The notes under the pieces: model-generated
Seen by the model: the letters and a program-made list of their open reading frames with translations, nothing else
Database searches by the model: none
What the model was told of the DNA's origin: nothing
Assembly (NCBI GenBank): GCA_023313575.1
Contig: JAJTTP010000003.1
Location: 2,170,001 to 2,234,000, forward strand
From: Eutypella sp. D-1
Taxonomy: Eukaryota; Ascomycota; Sordariomycetes; Xylariales; Diatrypaceae
Reading direction: 5' to 3'
DNA length: 64,000 nucleotides
Program-made: the position numbers and the translations under genes
In this document: in pieces, positions 34,519 through 47,201 of the stretch
Layout: every line of letters starts with the position of its first letter
How positions within the stretch are numbered: the stretch's first letter is position 1

Positions 34519-37500
34519 TCATATCCTTCTACTGCCCCTCCAGCCTCCTCCAGCGGCCCCTTTAACGACGCCCCCGAAGTTGTGGAGTCTCTCGCCGATG
34601 AGGTAGGCCTCGTCTCTAATGCGGATCTTCCAGCCAGCGAAGATGCGCAGGACCCTGCGGGCGACGAGAGAGGAGGCGAGCAGGAGAGCGGTGAACGGAT
34701 ATGCCATCCTGAAGATGATGACTTCCGCCTCGCGCGTGCGCAGCGCGGCGACCGCATCGGGCCCGATGAATGCGTTGAGCAGGCCGTTATCAAGGACCAC
34801 CTTGGCCATGAGAGGGGGTGCCAGGATAAGCACCAGGCCCGCCGCGACGCCCGGAATGACGAAGGCCCGTGTCAGGACCCTAACCTCCGGATGCGCCCAT
34901 CCACCTCGAAGGACTGCGCGCACGGCCTGTGCGGGCCTCCCGCCACGGTGTACTAGTGCACGGGTGCTGAGTTTGAGGTAAAGAATCCCCAATGTCCAGG
35001 CTTGGATGACGCGAATCGTGTGGCCATCCCTCAGGCCATCCAGGCGCGTCGAAGGGGCGTGACCCTCTGGAGGGGGGGGGGACGGGACCATGTAGGAGGC
35101 TAGAGAGTACCTGTATGTGTGTAGGGGGACCAAGACGTAGAGTTCCATCAATAATGTGGTGAGCATAGGGAATACCACGAGGAGGAACGAATAAGTATAT
35201 GCGAGGCGCGCTATATGCTTGGTAAGGAGCTTAGCACGCTGGAGTGCGTCCTGTCCTAGCATCGAGGAGGCTATAGTTGATATCCGGGCACTAGCGCCCA
35301 TGAGAATGGATCGCAGATGGAAGAGGAAGTAGCTAAGTGAGCCCAGGATATAGACACCTATGCTGAAGGCGTAGATGTCGTTGGTGCGAATGTGTTCCGG
35401 AAGCAGGCTCCTGAACATATGCCTTCCAAAGACGAGTGGTATAATGGTGAACCCGACGCCGGTGACGGCCGCGAAGAGCCAGATAGAAGCGATGAAGAGG
35501 AAGACTCGGACCTTGAACCACGGTGGGACATAGACGAACTGATACTTATCACTGGCATATACGTCGCCGTCTTCACTGCCATCGACTCTCACGTCTTGCT
35601 CGGTAACGTTTAGGAATACCGACTGCCCCTTAGGAATCTTGACTTGGTCAGATGCAGGCGAACGGACGAATCGCCCGTCCTCGATAAGTTGTCCAGATTC
35701 AACGAGTCGCCCCTTCATCTCATTGAGGGTAGCCATCTCATCAGTTGAAATGTGTACCCTGGGCCGTGCATGTCCATCTTCGAAGGTATCGTGCCAAGTC
35801 TTGGGGACTATGTGCCCGTCATCACCGACCTCGAGGAACAGTGTGCGCCACCAGGGAAGCGCTTTATGTTCGGAATTGGGAGCTAGCGCAAGCTTGCCCT
35901 CCTCGTCGACCATCCTCTCACCAAAAAGGAACCATGTGAGGCGCAGGACTCTGGCGCACTTACGGAACCACCAGGTGTACATGGAGTGAAGGCCGTCGCT
36001 GGGACGGAAGAACTTGACAGCCAGCGGCATGAGGAAGTTGTAGAAAAGCAAGTCGATAGGGAACTCCAACACGGGCTCATTAGATGAGTAGTGGATCGGA
36101 AGAACATTGGGCAACGCCAAAGCTAGACCCCAGACGACGCCTCCCAGGCACACGACCACGAGGGCACCGTATATGAGACCAGAAAACATTATCTTGCGGA
36201 GTTGGGTTGTAACGTTGCGCTCGAGTACGTCGCGTACCGGGTGAAATTCTGGATCATCCGGGTCACGGATGAAGTCTGGAAACACAGGTCAGTTTAAATA
36301 TACTGAGGCACATGAAGACACCTCACATCGTAAGAGCGTAACTTACATAGAACTCCCTTCCGCATAATCTTGCGACACATGGAAACGAACAGCGCGAAGT
36401 GAAACATATAGCCCGTGCCGACGAACCAGTGTACAAAGATAGACGTTGCGGGGAAATTGTAGGTGAAAAAAAGGCGAGACTTCAGACTGGTATTCTCAAA
36501 AAGCGGAAGCAGTGCGAAGTCCAGGAGTAGGCCGCAGTACAGAGGGAATACAAGCATCTCAATGCTAATGATAATGACCACCTTCATAACGCCGCTTGCC
36601 TGGTTCAGCGCATCAATAACGGACGCTTCCCATTCTTGGGCAGTAGGCGTCGTCGAAAGTGGCCGACCACGCCCGAGGTACAAAGCCGCGCCAAAGAAAA
36701 GAGTGACGTAGCCGCCTAAAACAGCCCAGGCTCTATCTGTAGCATTCCAATAGAGCAGTTCGGGGTTAACGGTGTAGGAGGGCTCCGGTAGAATAACGCT
36801 GATCGTCCAAGATCCGGGATGTACGAGGGCATGGGGGATATTCTTGACGAACTCCCAGGTGGCGGGCCAGGCGGCGGACAAGAAATTGAGACATGCAGAA
36901 AATTTGTTGCCATAGTCGCCTCCGAAAATGAAGCTCAATATACCCTCGATGCTGGAGAATAGGTAGCCGACGTCGCTCTTGAAGAACACTAGTGCCTCGT
37001 GGCTGATAGCTGAGAAGTTGCGCATTTCACTGCCCGAGATGAGAGGAAGCTCTGACTTGAAGCTGTCACTGATTCTGGCTAACGCGGCTGAGGCAATGTG
37101 GCCCATCATGTCCCGGGTGGCGAGAAGGAGATGGCTTCCCAGCTTAACACGAAGAGTCCGTTCGACGACTCCAAAAAAGTCCAGGACAGATGTGGAGAGA
37201 CATCCGATTGCCAACAAAACAAGATCTTGCGCAAACCTGAAGCTGCTGTAAATGATGCGGACGAAACGTGCGGGGTTGGCGACAACCCAGACACTGATCC
37301 GACCGATGTTGTACGGAAGGTATACACCAAGGAAGATGGTGAAAGAGACGAGGAAGGCGCAGAATATGGCATTCTGGAATAGACCGGCTAGCGGTCCGCG
37401 CATGCCTATCAGCTCCATGATGCCCTCGAAGTCTTCTGCATCCTCGATAGCTTCCGGGTCGAGACCCGCGGCCATGGCGGCCTCGACCACTTCCGGGTTT

Positions 37501-40217
37501 ACCTCGACGTCGGCCGCGTTGTCCTCCTCGTCAATGCCCACATCCATGAACGGGGCGTCCTGATTATCACCAAAGATGTCCACCGGTTCTTCGTCAGGGT
37601 CATCTCCAAGCTGATCAGCATTGACATCGCCCCACATGAAATTGGCCATCCGATCGACCAAACCTATAGCTTGCGGCCGAGCTGGAGGACCGACGTGTTC
37701 GACTTCAGCAGGGGCATCGGTGTGGACTATAGTAGATGCGTTGTCTCCATGGTCCGAGCTGGTCGAGTGATGTGACTCCGTCTCATCCTCCCACTCCGAG
37801 TCCCGCCCAGCGCCGGATCTTGATCCAGACACCGTTTCGAGTTCATGGCTGATTCGCCTTACATTAGGATTTGAAGAAACATCTCTGGTCACTTCATCTC
37901 GAAATGCAGACGTCGTTTGCGGCTGGTTGACCGTTGCAGGGGGGGAGTTGAATGAGAAGGGTTCATTGGGACGTGTGTTGCTTGTAAAGCCATCCCTATC
38001 GGTGGAATCTCGCGGGGTAGGTTCGCCAGCCTGACTAACAGGCGTGGGCGGTAGTTTCGAGAACGTCCAGCTGTTGTTCGCCAAAGGGTTGATAGCTTCG
38101 CTTCGTTGGGGACCGTCGGAAATGGCTCTAGGCCTGCCCAATGGGACGGTCAGATCGTTCTCGCCTGATAACTCGTTCCGAGCATTAGACAGATGCCATG
38201 GCGTGTTCTGAAATTGACTTTCTGATCTGGGCAAGGGCCCGTCCCCTCGATCAGAAGTTACACCCGATCCAACGTTGGGTTCGGCATTTTGTTTTCCTCT
38301 AGTAGCAGCGCTAGAAGATTCACCACCTGCATCACCGGCTTCGGCCATGGGACGCCAGTCATTTAATGTAGGTACAGAGTTACCTTGAGTAGGGGATCTC
38401 TCTGTAGCCTGTCTAGGGTGGGCTGGCATTGATAGTGTGATACGGACCCAATCGGCAAGGCGGTCATCTAATCCCTGATCACGTATCATCTGAAGGATCG
38501 TGTCGCGGTCACCTTCGGCTTCCCTGTAGATCCGCATGTACTGGGACACTGCACTCGTGCCATCCGCTGGGGCAGCCTTCATTGCCCCGGCCAAGGCCGC
38601 AACGTAATCTTCACCTAGCTCACCGGACACCGGGGGTTCTCGTTGATCCGGTGATTCCGGTATTTGCTGGCGCGCGATTCCTGCCTCGGGTTGCGATGTT
38701 GACTGAGGTGAATGAGTCTGGGAGGGAGCGCTTGGGCGCCCATCTAGCGTATTCTGACGTGCTGCTCTCCGGCGAATACCTGCGATAGGCCTCTGCCTTT
38801 GCTCGACAGCAGCTAGTCTAGGGTCCTGCTCATTGGGCATCCTTTCAACCCTCCGCGCCGCCGAAGATTCTCCATCACTACTGTTGGCACGTTCTTCCTC
38901 ATCGACGGGCTCGTTATCGGCATTAACATTGTTCTCGTCATCGTTGTTATCATCATCATTGTCGTCCGAATCTGGACCTCGCAACTCCACATCATCGGGT
39001 CCCGCGATGGGCTCCATATTTTGGCGGTCACCATCAGCGGCGAAAGCAGCTCGCATGTTGATCTCTGGTTGCTGCTGCACTACGTAGTCTCTCACTAGAA
39101 TTATTAAGATAAATGCAACGATGACGACCACGGTGATGATCTGGCCCTCGAGCACAGCGATGATTGTCCTGTTGATGGCGGAATGCCGCGTTAGGTTCTT
39201 GAGAACGGCGACCTCACTGAGCATGGAGCCGTGTGGGTTTGAGATACCGGAGACGGTGCCCTTGTCAACGCGGGTTAAGTTTACACCGTTCGAGTCGTTC
39301 TGGGTCTCGTTACCAATTATTGTGATAGAATTTAGAGATAGACGAAGCAGGGATCCTACCCAGGACTCGAGGGCGCTGACGTTGAGGGGCTTGGTGATAG
39401 TCTTCATGATGCCGTTCAGGTGGGGCAGGTCCATGGAGCCCCCTAGGGAGGCGGAGGTGGTCGTCGAAGCCAGTAACGGAGTCGAGGGGCACATATTGGA
39501 GCCTCCGGTCACGGATAAAGTGTAGGTACCGGCGCCACGCATCGATGCGTTGCTGTTGGACCCGGTACCGAAGCTCTCTTCACTTAACCAGAATAGGAAT
39601 GACCATACAGAGCGCATGAGGTAGGGAAGCCAACCAAGCCAAACGCTTATTACCAAGGCAGCTCGGAGCCAGACGAGGAAATTCCGGAATAGATACTTGG
39701 TCATGTGGCTGACGAAGATGTACAGAGGGAGATGCTGGGGCATGTCCGGAGAGTAGAGCTTGGTGAAGCGAAAGGACGTCTTACATAACTCGCAGTGCTT
39801 CTTCTGGGAATGGGAGAGCCATTCCATCAAACAGTCCTGGTGGACATATTTGATGCTGCCGCTGCATTTACAAGGGTAGAAGAGCGGCTCATCAGATGTG
39901 CCCTCACCCCGACAAATCCGGCAGGTATCTGGGTCGACTACGGCAGCGGCGGAGGCAGAGGCGGAGGCGGAGGCGGAAATAGAAGCGGAAGCGAAGGTGG
40001 GCTGGGGACGTGTATCGTTGCCATTACCATTGCCATTTCCATTTTCGGTGCTTTTCCCATTTACGCGACTGCTAGTAGCAACGACATTAGGATCAGTGCC
40101 GCCTAGGTGCTTCGGTAACCGATGTTCTGCGGCCATGGTGTCGGAGTCGGTGCGGTTGGTGCGGCGGGGTCTGCTATCATCGGGCAGATCGCCGAGGCTC
40201 GGTGGTCGAGCTGCCAT
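34519..40217 (-). CDS. SSM4: ERAD E3 ubiquitin-protein ligase Doa10/Ssm4 (MARCH6-type)
   Basis: Polytopic ER and inner-nuclear-membrane ubiquitin ligase that degrades misfolded and short-lived proteins through the ERAD-C/M route. Two exons, 40217-36347 and 36275-34519, give 1875 residues, longer than the yeast protein (about 1300) as in other filamentous fungi. A RING-CH finger begins at residue about 99: CRICRGEG, YPCKCSGSIKYVHQDC and CELCKTSF, with the C4HC3 order. Membrane segments follow directly (LVWLRAALVISVWLGWLPYL), then a long acidic disordered loop and further membrane segments. The end carries the family-specific stretch RDEAYLIGERLHNFGG, which in yeast is a C-terminal element needed for activity. 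Before the RING is a low-complexity run of SA/SAS repeats and NG repeats encoded by GGAGGC and ATTGCC units. The upstream ATG in the same frame lies in repetitive sequence, so MAARPPSLGDL is chosen as the start. Confidence 0.95.
39945..40050. repeat. Coding microsatellites in the DOA10 N-terminus
   Basis: GGCGGAGGCAGAGGCGGAGG-type hexamers (about 39947-39995) encode the SASASA run, and ATTGCCATTACC-type hexamers (about 40018-40045) encode the NGNGNG run, both just before the RING-CH finger. Length variation here would stay in frame. Confidence 0.7.
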
Positions 40218-43200
40218 CGTGATGTGTTTCCCAGAAGTGGCAAACTCGGATGGTTGAATAAATGTAGGCGAAACCGTCCGTCTTTTCACAATAGCCCCAA
40301 GGGCAACTCTACTATATCTGGTACCACCATGGGGGTAATACCGCAATGGAGTATAATATCTCCAAGTAGGTATAGCTGTAATGTATGTATGTATGTAACT
40401 CGAATGGAGACGATGAATATGTACGCTATCGTTGTCGTCGTTGTCGTCGTTATCGTCGTTATCGTCGCCGTTTGTCGTTGTTGAAGGCTGACTTTTTGAT
40501 GACCAGACTATGTCGTCACGACGGAATTGTTGAATTCCCACAAAAAAGGCTTTCTTTTCCTTCCTTCGTACTCTGGCCTTTTCTTCTTCCCCCCCCCTTT
40601 GTTTCGTTGCACCAAGTTCTAGAGAATCACACTGATTCTATCAGGGGAGTTTACCAAAAGTAGGCTGGAAAGCAGGTATGGTAGATGTTGGGGATGATGT
40701 TAGGAAATATTATAGATTATTAAGTTTTTGGGTTGGGGTTTAAAAGTGATAAAAGATGTCTACTAGATAATGTGTTATAATAGAAAATGCGAAATGTACA
40801 TATATGATGATCCCTGGGCCGTCTAAATGTTGGCTCTAATGTTGGCTCTAAATATTGGCTCTACCTAGGTAATGTTAGGCCCTTGGGGTGACCTCGGGGA
40901 CCCTTGGGGGGTCTAACTATGGGAGCCCTGGAGAGTTTTCAACTTCCACGTTACCTTATCCAGGCAGTAATTTATGTGTTTACCTGAGGTTGTAAGGCAC
41001 TGTAAGTCATTAACCTCCAGCTTTTAAAACTTCCTTAAAGCTTGGAACTTAATACATAACTTGTCGTCGAAGGTGGATGGATGGATGGAAGGGTTTAACG
41101 GAATTGTGGTATTAGTTAGTGTAGATGTCAAAAGTCCCAACTTTTATGCATGTCTGGTATGTAGGGACGTACCCCACTTTGCCACCTTCCTGCCAGCCGG
41201 CTGTTACTATCGCCGGTCAGAATCGGTACCAGACAAACAAATAAAATACCTATATTTATTTCATGGATGCCCGGAAATGTATAACTATGTTCATGTGCCT
41301 CAGTCCATGAGTCCTCTAGCAATAGCCAAAACTGAAAGCTCGTATATAACCTGAAAACCCATTGATCTTGGAAGCCCGAACGGTGACCTAGATATTTACT
41401 AGTAGGCTTGACTGGTATGACGTCCCCTCCCAGGCAAGCCAGCTGCCAGCCAGGCATCCAGGTTGGTGGTGAGCGAAGAGGGATGCCGCTAGTGTCGTGA
41501 TGTAGCACACCATCACGCTCCTTTTATACCCACTTGCCCGCCTCCCGGGCTAGAACTTGCAGATACATTCCTACTTATGCCTATCTGGGTAGGATTTTAC
41601 CAAGAGGTATTACCACCTGGGCACTGGGCAGCTTTGAAGGTTGGAAGATAACACTTTCGGGATACTTAAGACATGCCCGTTTGCAGGTAGGTGTCTGATG
41701 CTTACCCGGTTATCAGGGTATGACCTCGAGCTCTTTTCCAAGTACGTCATGGAGCGCGCGTAGGTAACACACATATATACCTAGGTATGTAGATAAGGGA
41801 GACTTCCATCTTCCCAAGTAGAACATGTACGCACCTGAAGCCATCATCACGGTTTCTGTGTTATGATGTGGTTCCTACAATCTTTCAAATCTTTGAGGCA
41901 AGACAACCTTGCGTATTAGGAGAAATCCCATCCTTCGCCATATCCTAAAGAGCTACCTGATATCATCATGTTAGCTAATCTCGATGGTACCTATGTATGC
42001 TGCTGTTATTCTTTAAACAAATTGTTTGTGTATTACTGAACGGAACCTACAGGGCAGCAGGGCTACTTTAGAAGCTAAGCACAGCTGGAGGTAACAAGCC
42101 CCTGCGTCATCCAGCTTCTTGGCCCAGATAGGTAGGTACTTATCTAGTAGGTACATTCATCATAGCACAAACACGGAGGAGGAAGTACTCTAGTACTGTA
42201 TGCGGATAGATAAGCCCGTTTGCGCGCAAGCCCACGATTTAACGGAGTATATGCATGTAACCGTCCCGGCGCCAAACCGAATGCGTCTCTGAGACTGAAT
42301 AAGAGATACATATCTTGGAAGTACACTGGCACAACTACGCACTCCATTCCCTGACTATATTTCCCTATTCCCTGTTTTATAGCTGTTTTGGACCTCCCAT
42401 TTCCAATCATCATCACCTCAACTTACCCATCCAGCCCTGCAAGCCCACCCATCAGTCCCATCAGTCCCATCAGTCAAGCGATCACCGCGCTATTCTTACA
42501 TTCCCTCAAGCCTGTTACGGTCGCACTTGCACATTGACCTCTCTCCAGTTAGAGGTACCCTTAGGTAGTTAGTGTATATATTCACATATTCACCTTTTTT
42601 TTTTACACCTTTCACACCATTCCATCCCATCGTCCTCCCCCATTCGAACGTTCGACCGATCTTCGAGACATTCGATAATTCGACACTCGACACTTGACAC
42701 TTCTTATTGAGCTGCTGGATTTAGCTGTTTCGTTTTTTCTCCTTTTTTTTCTTCCTCGTTTTATTATTATTATTATTATTTTTTTTTTGCGCACCCACCT
42801 AGTAGTGGTAAATTGATTGTTGCGGGTATCGCTCTGGGAAGCTGATGATAATTCTATCTATACTCCTTAAGTGCTCAACTTTTAAGTACTGAACGCAGGC
42901 GAAAAGAAACCAAATGACCACCTAGATACCCTAGAAAAGCAACAAAAACAATATCTAGGCCGACCCCTAAGGAACACATATTTCGTAGCCTTTGGCATTT
43001 GGCATAATCCCCGGGTACCCATTTATATAATTCTCGTCTCTTCGCTGTTCTCGTGATATACCCGTCAAGGTATTTCTTTGCCAATTGTATTGGCATTGCT
43101 CGCCTGCGCCTAGGTCTGGGCCAAAAAAATCCAGTCGCTGCTTTCTCAGGACTCGGGATACAATATCTATTTATTGGGGGACAATTATCGTCGACTACTC

Positions 43201-43327
43201 CGTCGCTGCTACGGCTATCACATGCGAATTTGTCTGCGAGCGCCTTAGCAATCACGCCGAGACCCCCCCCCCCCCCCAGACCCCCGGACCCTCCCCGGTT
43301 TAAGACCACGTTGCACATTACCCGACA
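40218..43327. other. Divergent intergenic region (promoters of DOA10 and the amphipathic-repeat gene)
   Basis: No gene supported. It contains GTATGTATGTAT and GTCGTC/ATCGTC microsatellites at about 40380-40480, three near-copies of the unit TGTTGGCTCTAA at about 40828-40862, several TACCTAGGTA palindromes (40863, 41780), a TTATTATTATTATTATT array at about 42760-42782, and a run of about fifteen C at 43263-43278 some 50 bp before the next ATG. Confidence 0.5.
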
Positions 43328-46300
43328 ATGGCTATCTCTAGGCCAGACGAGGCCAAGTCTAATGGCAACGGCAAGAACAGCGGCAATGGCCATTCCAAGG
43401 GCCAGACGAACGGTGCTCTGAATGGTGCTAAGAGCGCAAATTTTCGGACGACGCCGTCGACTGTCTCAAGGAGAGCATCCGAGAAACGGAAAAGTCCGGG
43501 CTTCTTCGTCAGAATATTCCATATCGTCGCCAGGTGAGTCCGGCAAAACACTGTGCTCCTTCGCCATGTCAGCATACATATACAATATACATCATACTGC
43601 TTCTTTATTCTTTCCAGTTACCATGCTGATCATGCTGACCATGCCTGCACAGGCTATTAACGTGGTACTCCATCATCACCGTTCTATTCCGGTGTCCGCC
43701 TACCCTCGAAGCCTGTGACGAATCCTCTCCCGCCATCTGCAAGCCCTACTTCCAGCTTAAGCAAGCCGTCTCGCCGCATATCACCCCCTATTATGACACC
43801 TACGCCGCACCCTACGTCGAAAAGGCGAGACCTTACTATGATACCATTGATCGTGTCATCGTCACCCCAGGCCGCAACTACGCTGTTAGATACGGTGGGC
43901 CGAGGCTTGCCCAAGCCCAGGCTTATGGTCAGGCCCAGTGGGAAAGTCAGGTACAGCCTCAGCTCGCCAAATATCAGGCGATAGCCAAGGACAAGTACGA
44001 TCAGTCCCTTGGCCCCCACGTCGAGAAGGCAACCGTAGCCCTAAGCCCCTATTACGAGATCGCCAAGACCAATGCCCTCCAAACTTATCATGAGTTTGTC
44101 CTCCCCACCTACACCTTCGTCCAGCCGTACGCGTTGCAGGGCTACGGTGCTGTCTACGCCTTCACCAAAGATACTGCCGTCCCCTCCACCATATGGGCCT
44201 GGAACAAGACATATCTCTTCCTCGATTCTACTATCTGGCCCCGATTGCGCGATGTCTACACCGCAACCGTTGAGCCACAGCTCGTTCGCATCGGGGAGCG
44301 ACTAGGCAGATACAACAAGAAGACCAAGTCCGTTGTCGAGGACGTTACTTCGTAAGTTATCCATCCCCCTTGGGAACCCTTGAGTGTCCATTATCCTTAT
44401 GGCGTATGACCTCTAACTCGTCACAATCTAGCGCTGCTAAGAAGCCGACCTTTGTGAAACCTTCTTCCTCCGTTTCATCCACGCAAGCTCACTCCGCTTC
44501 TACTTCCGCTTCTGACTCTAGTACCCAGCCAGATTCCGCTTCCACGGCTAGTGAAGTACTTGATTCCCAAGACACGGCAGTCCCAGATGTCAAGGTGGGG
44601 AAGAAGAAGAAGGTAGGGTCGTCCCAAGAGGTCCGCGAACTCGCCGCCAAGACTGTCGCCGAGGATCTGGAACTCTGGCACAACAAGTTTAGCTCTCAGG
44701 TCGAGGAGGGTGCCGCCGACATTGAGGAGCGTGTCGATGAGCTCTCGTCGCGTATGGTCCATCATCACAGTGTTATGGGCAAGTCTCTTGTAGTTCAGCT
44801 TGAGGAGACAGTCCAGTCGGAGATCCCAGAGCTGAAATCCAGCATCCTTGACATCCTTAAGAAGAGTGGCGATGATACGGAGAAGGTTGAGGAAGAGGTC
44901 ATTGCCGCTATCCGAACCGTTGGGTTGAAGATTAAGAACAAGGCTCAGGATGTTCGTACGTGGAGGCAGAACTACGAGCAGGAAACGGAGATTGCCGTCA
45001 CAAAGGCGGCTCAGGAGCATTTCGATATTCTTCAGCGTACTCGGGATCTCGCTATGCAAAAGATCGGCATGAAATGGGCTTGGATGGACGGCGTCACCTA
45101 CAAGCACTGGAAGCAGTACCACGCCATGAAGGCCCAGTTCCAGGAGTGGACTAACGACCTCAAGCAACTGGTCACCTCCCACCCAGGTCTCACTGCTGCA
45201 CAGAAAGTAGGCACGGACATCGAGGACGAGGCTATGGGCATCGCGCAAGAAGCTGCCGAGGAGCTAGGAAGATTAAAGCAGGTGGCCTCGTGGAAAGCCA
45301 TCGCGCAAGACTATACCGATGACTTCGACAGTGCCACTATGAAACTCGCGGCTGAGGCGGCCCAACAGAAAGTGGAGGAAGCTGCCGAGGTCGCCGGTGA
45401 AAGCGTCGCAGAGGCTGTGGATTCCGTGACCGAGAAGGTTGAGTCTGCTTCCGAGAATATCCAGGAGGGTGTCGAATCCATCCACGAGGAAGCCGATGAG
45501 GACGTGTCGCCTGAAGATTTGCCGATCAATGATGACAGTCACGTAAATGCTGACACCGAAGAGACCCCCTCAACGGAAAGCCTTGTGGCCCCAGCCACCG
45601 GCAGCGATAGCGATGAATCATCCTCAGCTACATCTTTGACCGATGATGATAATGACGAGGGCATCAGCTCCGAGACACTTGAGGCCGAGTCTGGTGAAGG
45701 CCCGGATCAAATCCAGGAGACTATTGTTGAAACACCGGACGGTTCGGATTCGACTGAGGATGTTGAGGCCGAGCCCGTTGAGTCAGTCGCCACAGCCAGC
45801 GTCAAACCGGCGCTTTTCGGAGCTGCTGCACAGGCTGTCCCTAGCCGGCAGCCGATCCTCGATGATGATGATGATGTGATCGATTCTGCTTTTGACTCGA
45901 TCTCGAGCGCGGCCTCAGTGGCCAAGAACGATGTCCCAGAACACATCACATCAGCAGCTCAGTCCGCATATACAGCTGCCCTCGCCAATGCCGCCAATCA
46001 GTACTCGAGTGCCATGAGCGCCATATCCGTCCAGATATCCGGGAAGCCCAAACCAACCCATGAGGTACTTTTCAACTCCGCCTCGAGTGCCTACTTCGGC
46101 GCTATATCTGCCGCCAACTCGCGTCTCTCTGAAGCCGCAACCGCCGCGTCTCACTCTATCTACGGCACACCCACGGCCGGGTGGGTTCCAGGCAGCGTGC
46201 CTGTTCCGACCGTGCCGTCTCTGGACTGGGAGAGAGTGCAGTCGATCGCTCAGCAAAACTGGCAGGGCTCGATCGACTGGGCTGCTCAACAGTATGAGGA

Positions 46301-47201
46301 GGCGAAGGAGGTCATCAACCACCAGTATGAATCCGCCAAGGTAAACATCGGTGTCGCTGAGCCCACGCCAAGTACCTATCTCGAGGAGGCGGAGCAGAGG
46401 GCCCAGAAGCTTCTCGACCAGGCCAAGCACAACTACTACGCCGGCCTCGGCCTCGCGCACGCTCGATACTCTGATTTCCTTTCATCGGCTTCGTCGGCAG
46501 TCAATGAATTTACTGTGGCGCCGACACCCACTAATCTCAAAGGTTCCGCCGAATCTGCTGCCTCTGCTGTCGCCGACAGTGCATCACAAGTAGGCGATAA
46601 GGTTGCTGAGAACTGGGACTTTGTCGTCAGTCAAGTTAGTTCGCAGGTATATGGTGCGCCTACGCCGACTCCATGGTATGTATTCGATCTACAATTTCTC
46701 AGCCGCTACCGACTAGAGCAAGGAAGTATCTAGGAGCCTATAGAAGGCCCCCTGTTGAATTATTTCAACAAGGTGAGGTTTAACTAATATCTCGCTAGGT
46801 ATCAAAATTTATATGAAGCCGGAAGTGACTACGCCTCCGCCGCCGGCGATTACGCATCCTCTGCTACGGACGCTGCAGCGGAGCAATATTCTGCTGCCAC
46901 TTCAGCCGTGGGCGACTATGCCTCATCCGCTGGTGATGATGCCGCCTCTCATTATTCGGTCGTCAGTTCTATTATCTCCGAACTTGTTATCGGCAAGGAA
47001 CCTGCCTTCACCGAGTCGATCTACTCGCGGCTCACGAGTGCCTATTCTGTGGGCGCCTCCTCGGCCGCAAGCTTTGCTCACGCGGCAACTGAGACAGTAG
47101 CCAGTGCGGCGAGCGACGTGACGGACGCCGCTGAGTCCGTGATCAACGCCGCCGGCGAAAAGGTCAAGGAAGGAGCCCAGCGAGCCCGGGACGAATTGTG
47201 A
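43328..47201 (+). CDS. Large amphipathic-repeat membrane-associated protein of unknown function
   Basis: Exons 43328-43533, 43653-44351, 44432-46675 and 46799-47201 give 1183 residues. A basic Asn/Gly/Lys N-terminus is followed by a hydrophobic stretch at about 59-81 (FFVRIFHIVARLLTWYSIIT), a likely membrane anchor or signal-anchor. Residues about 100-330 hold a tyrosine- and proline-punctuated helical repeat: HITPYYDTYAAPYVEKARPY, then PGRNYAVRYGGPRLAQAQ, then GPHVEKATVALSPYYEIAK. The middle is coiled-coil-like and then very acidic. The C-terminal 350 residues are Ala/Ser-rich amphipathic repeats (AYTAALANAANQYSSAMSAI; AYFGAISAANSRLSEAATAA; YASSATDAAAEQYSAATSAV) spaced by Pro-Thr linkers. 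I recall similar fungal proteins being labelled 'hoxa13', which is misleading because no homeodomain is present. The repeats resemble apolipoprotein/perilipin helices, so coating a membrane or lipid droplet is a reasonable guess. Confidence 0.8.

Noticed and set aside
42875..43393. 172-codon minus-strand frame
   Set aside because: Lies over the promoter and start of the plus-strand gene; its Gly-rich run derives from the poly-C tract.
44475..45248. 257-codon minus-strand frame
   Set aside because: Antisense to exon 3 of the amphipathic-repeat gene, with no independent support.
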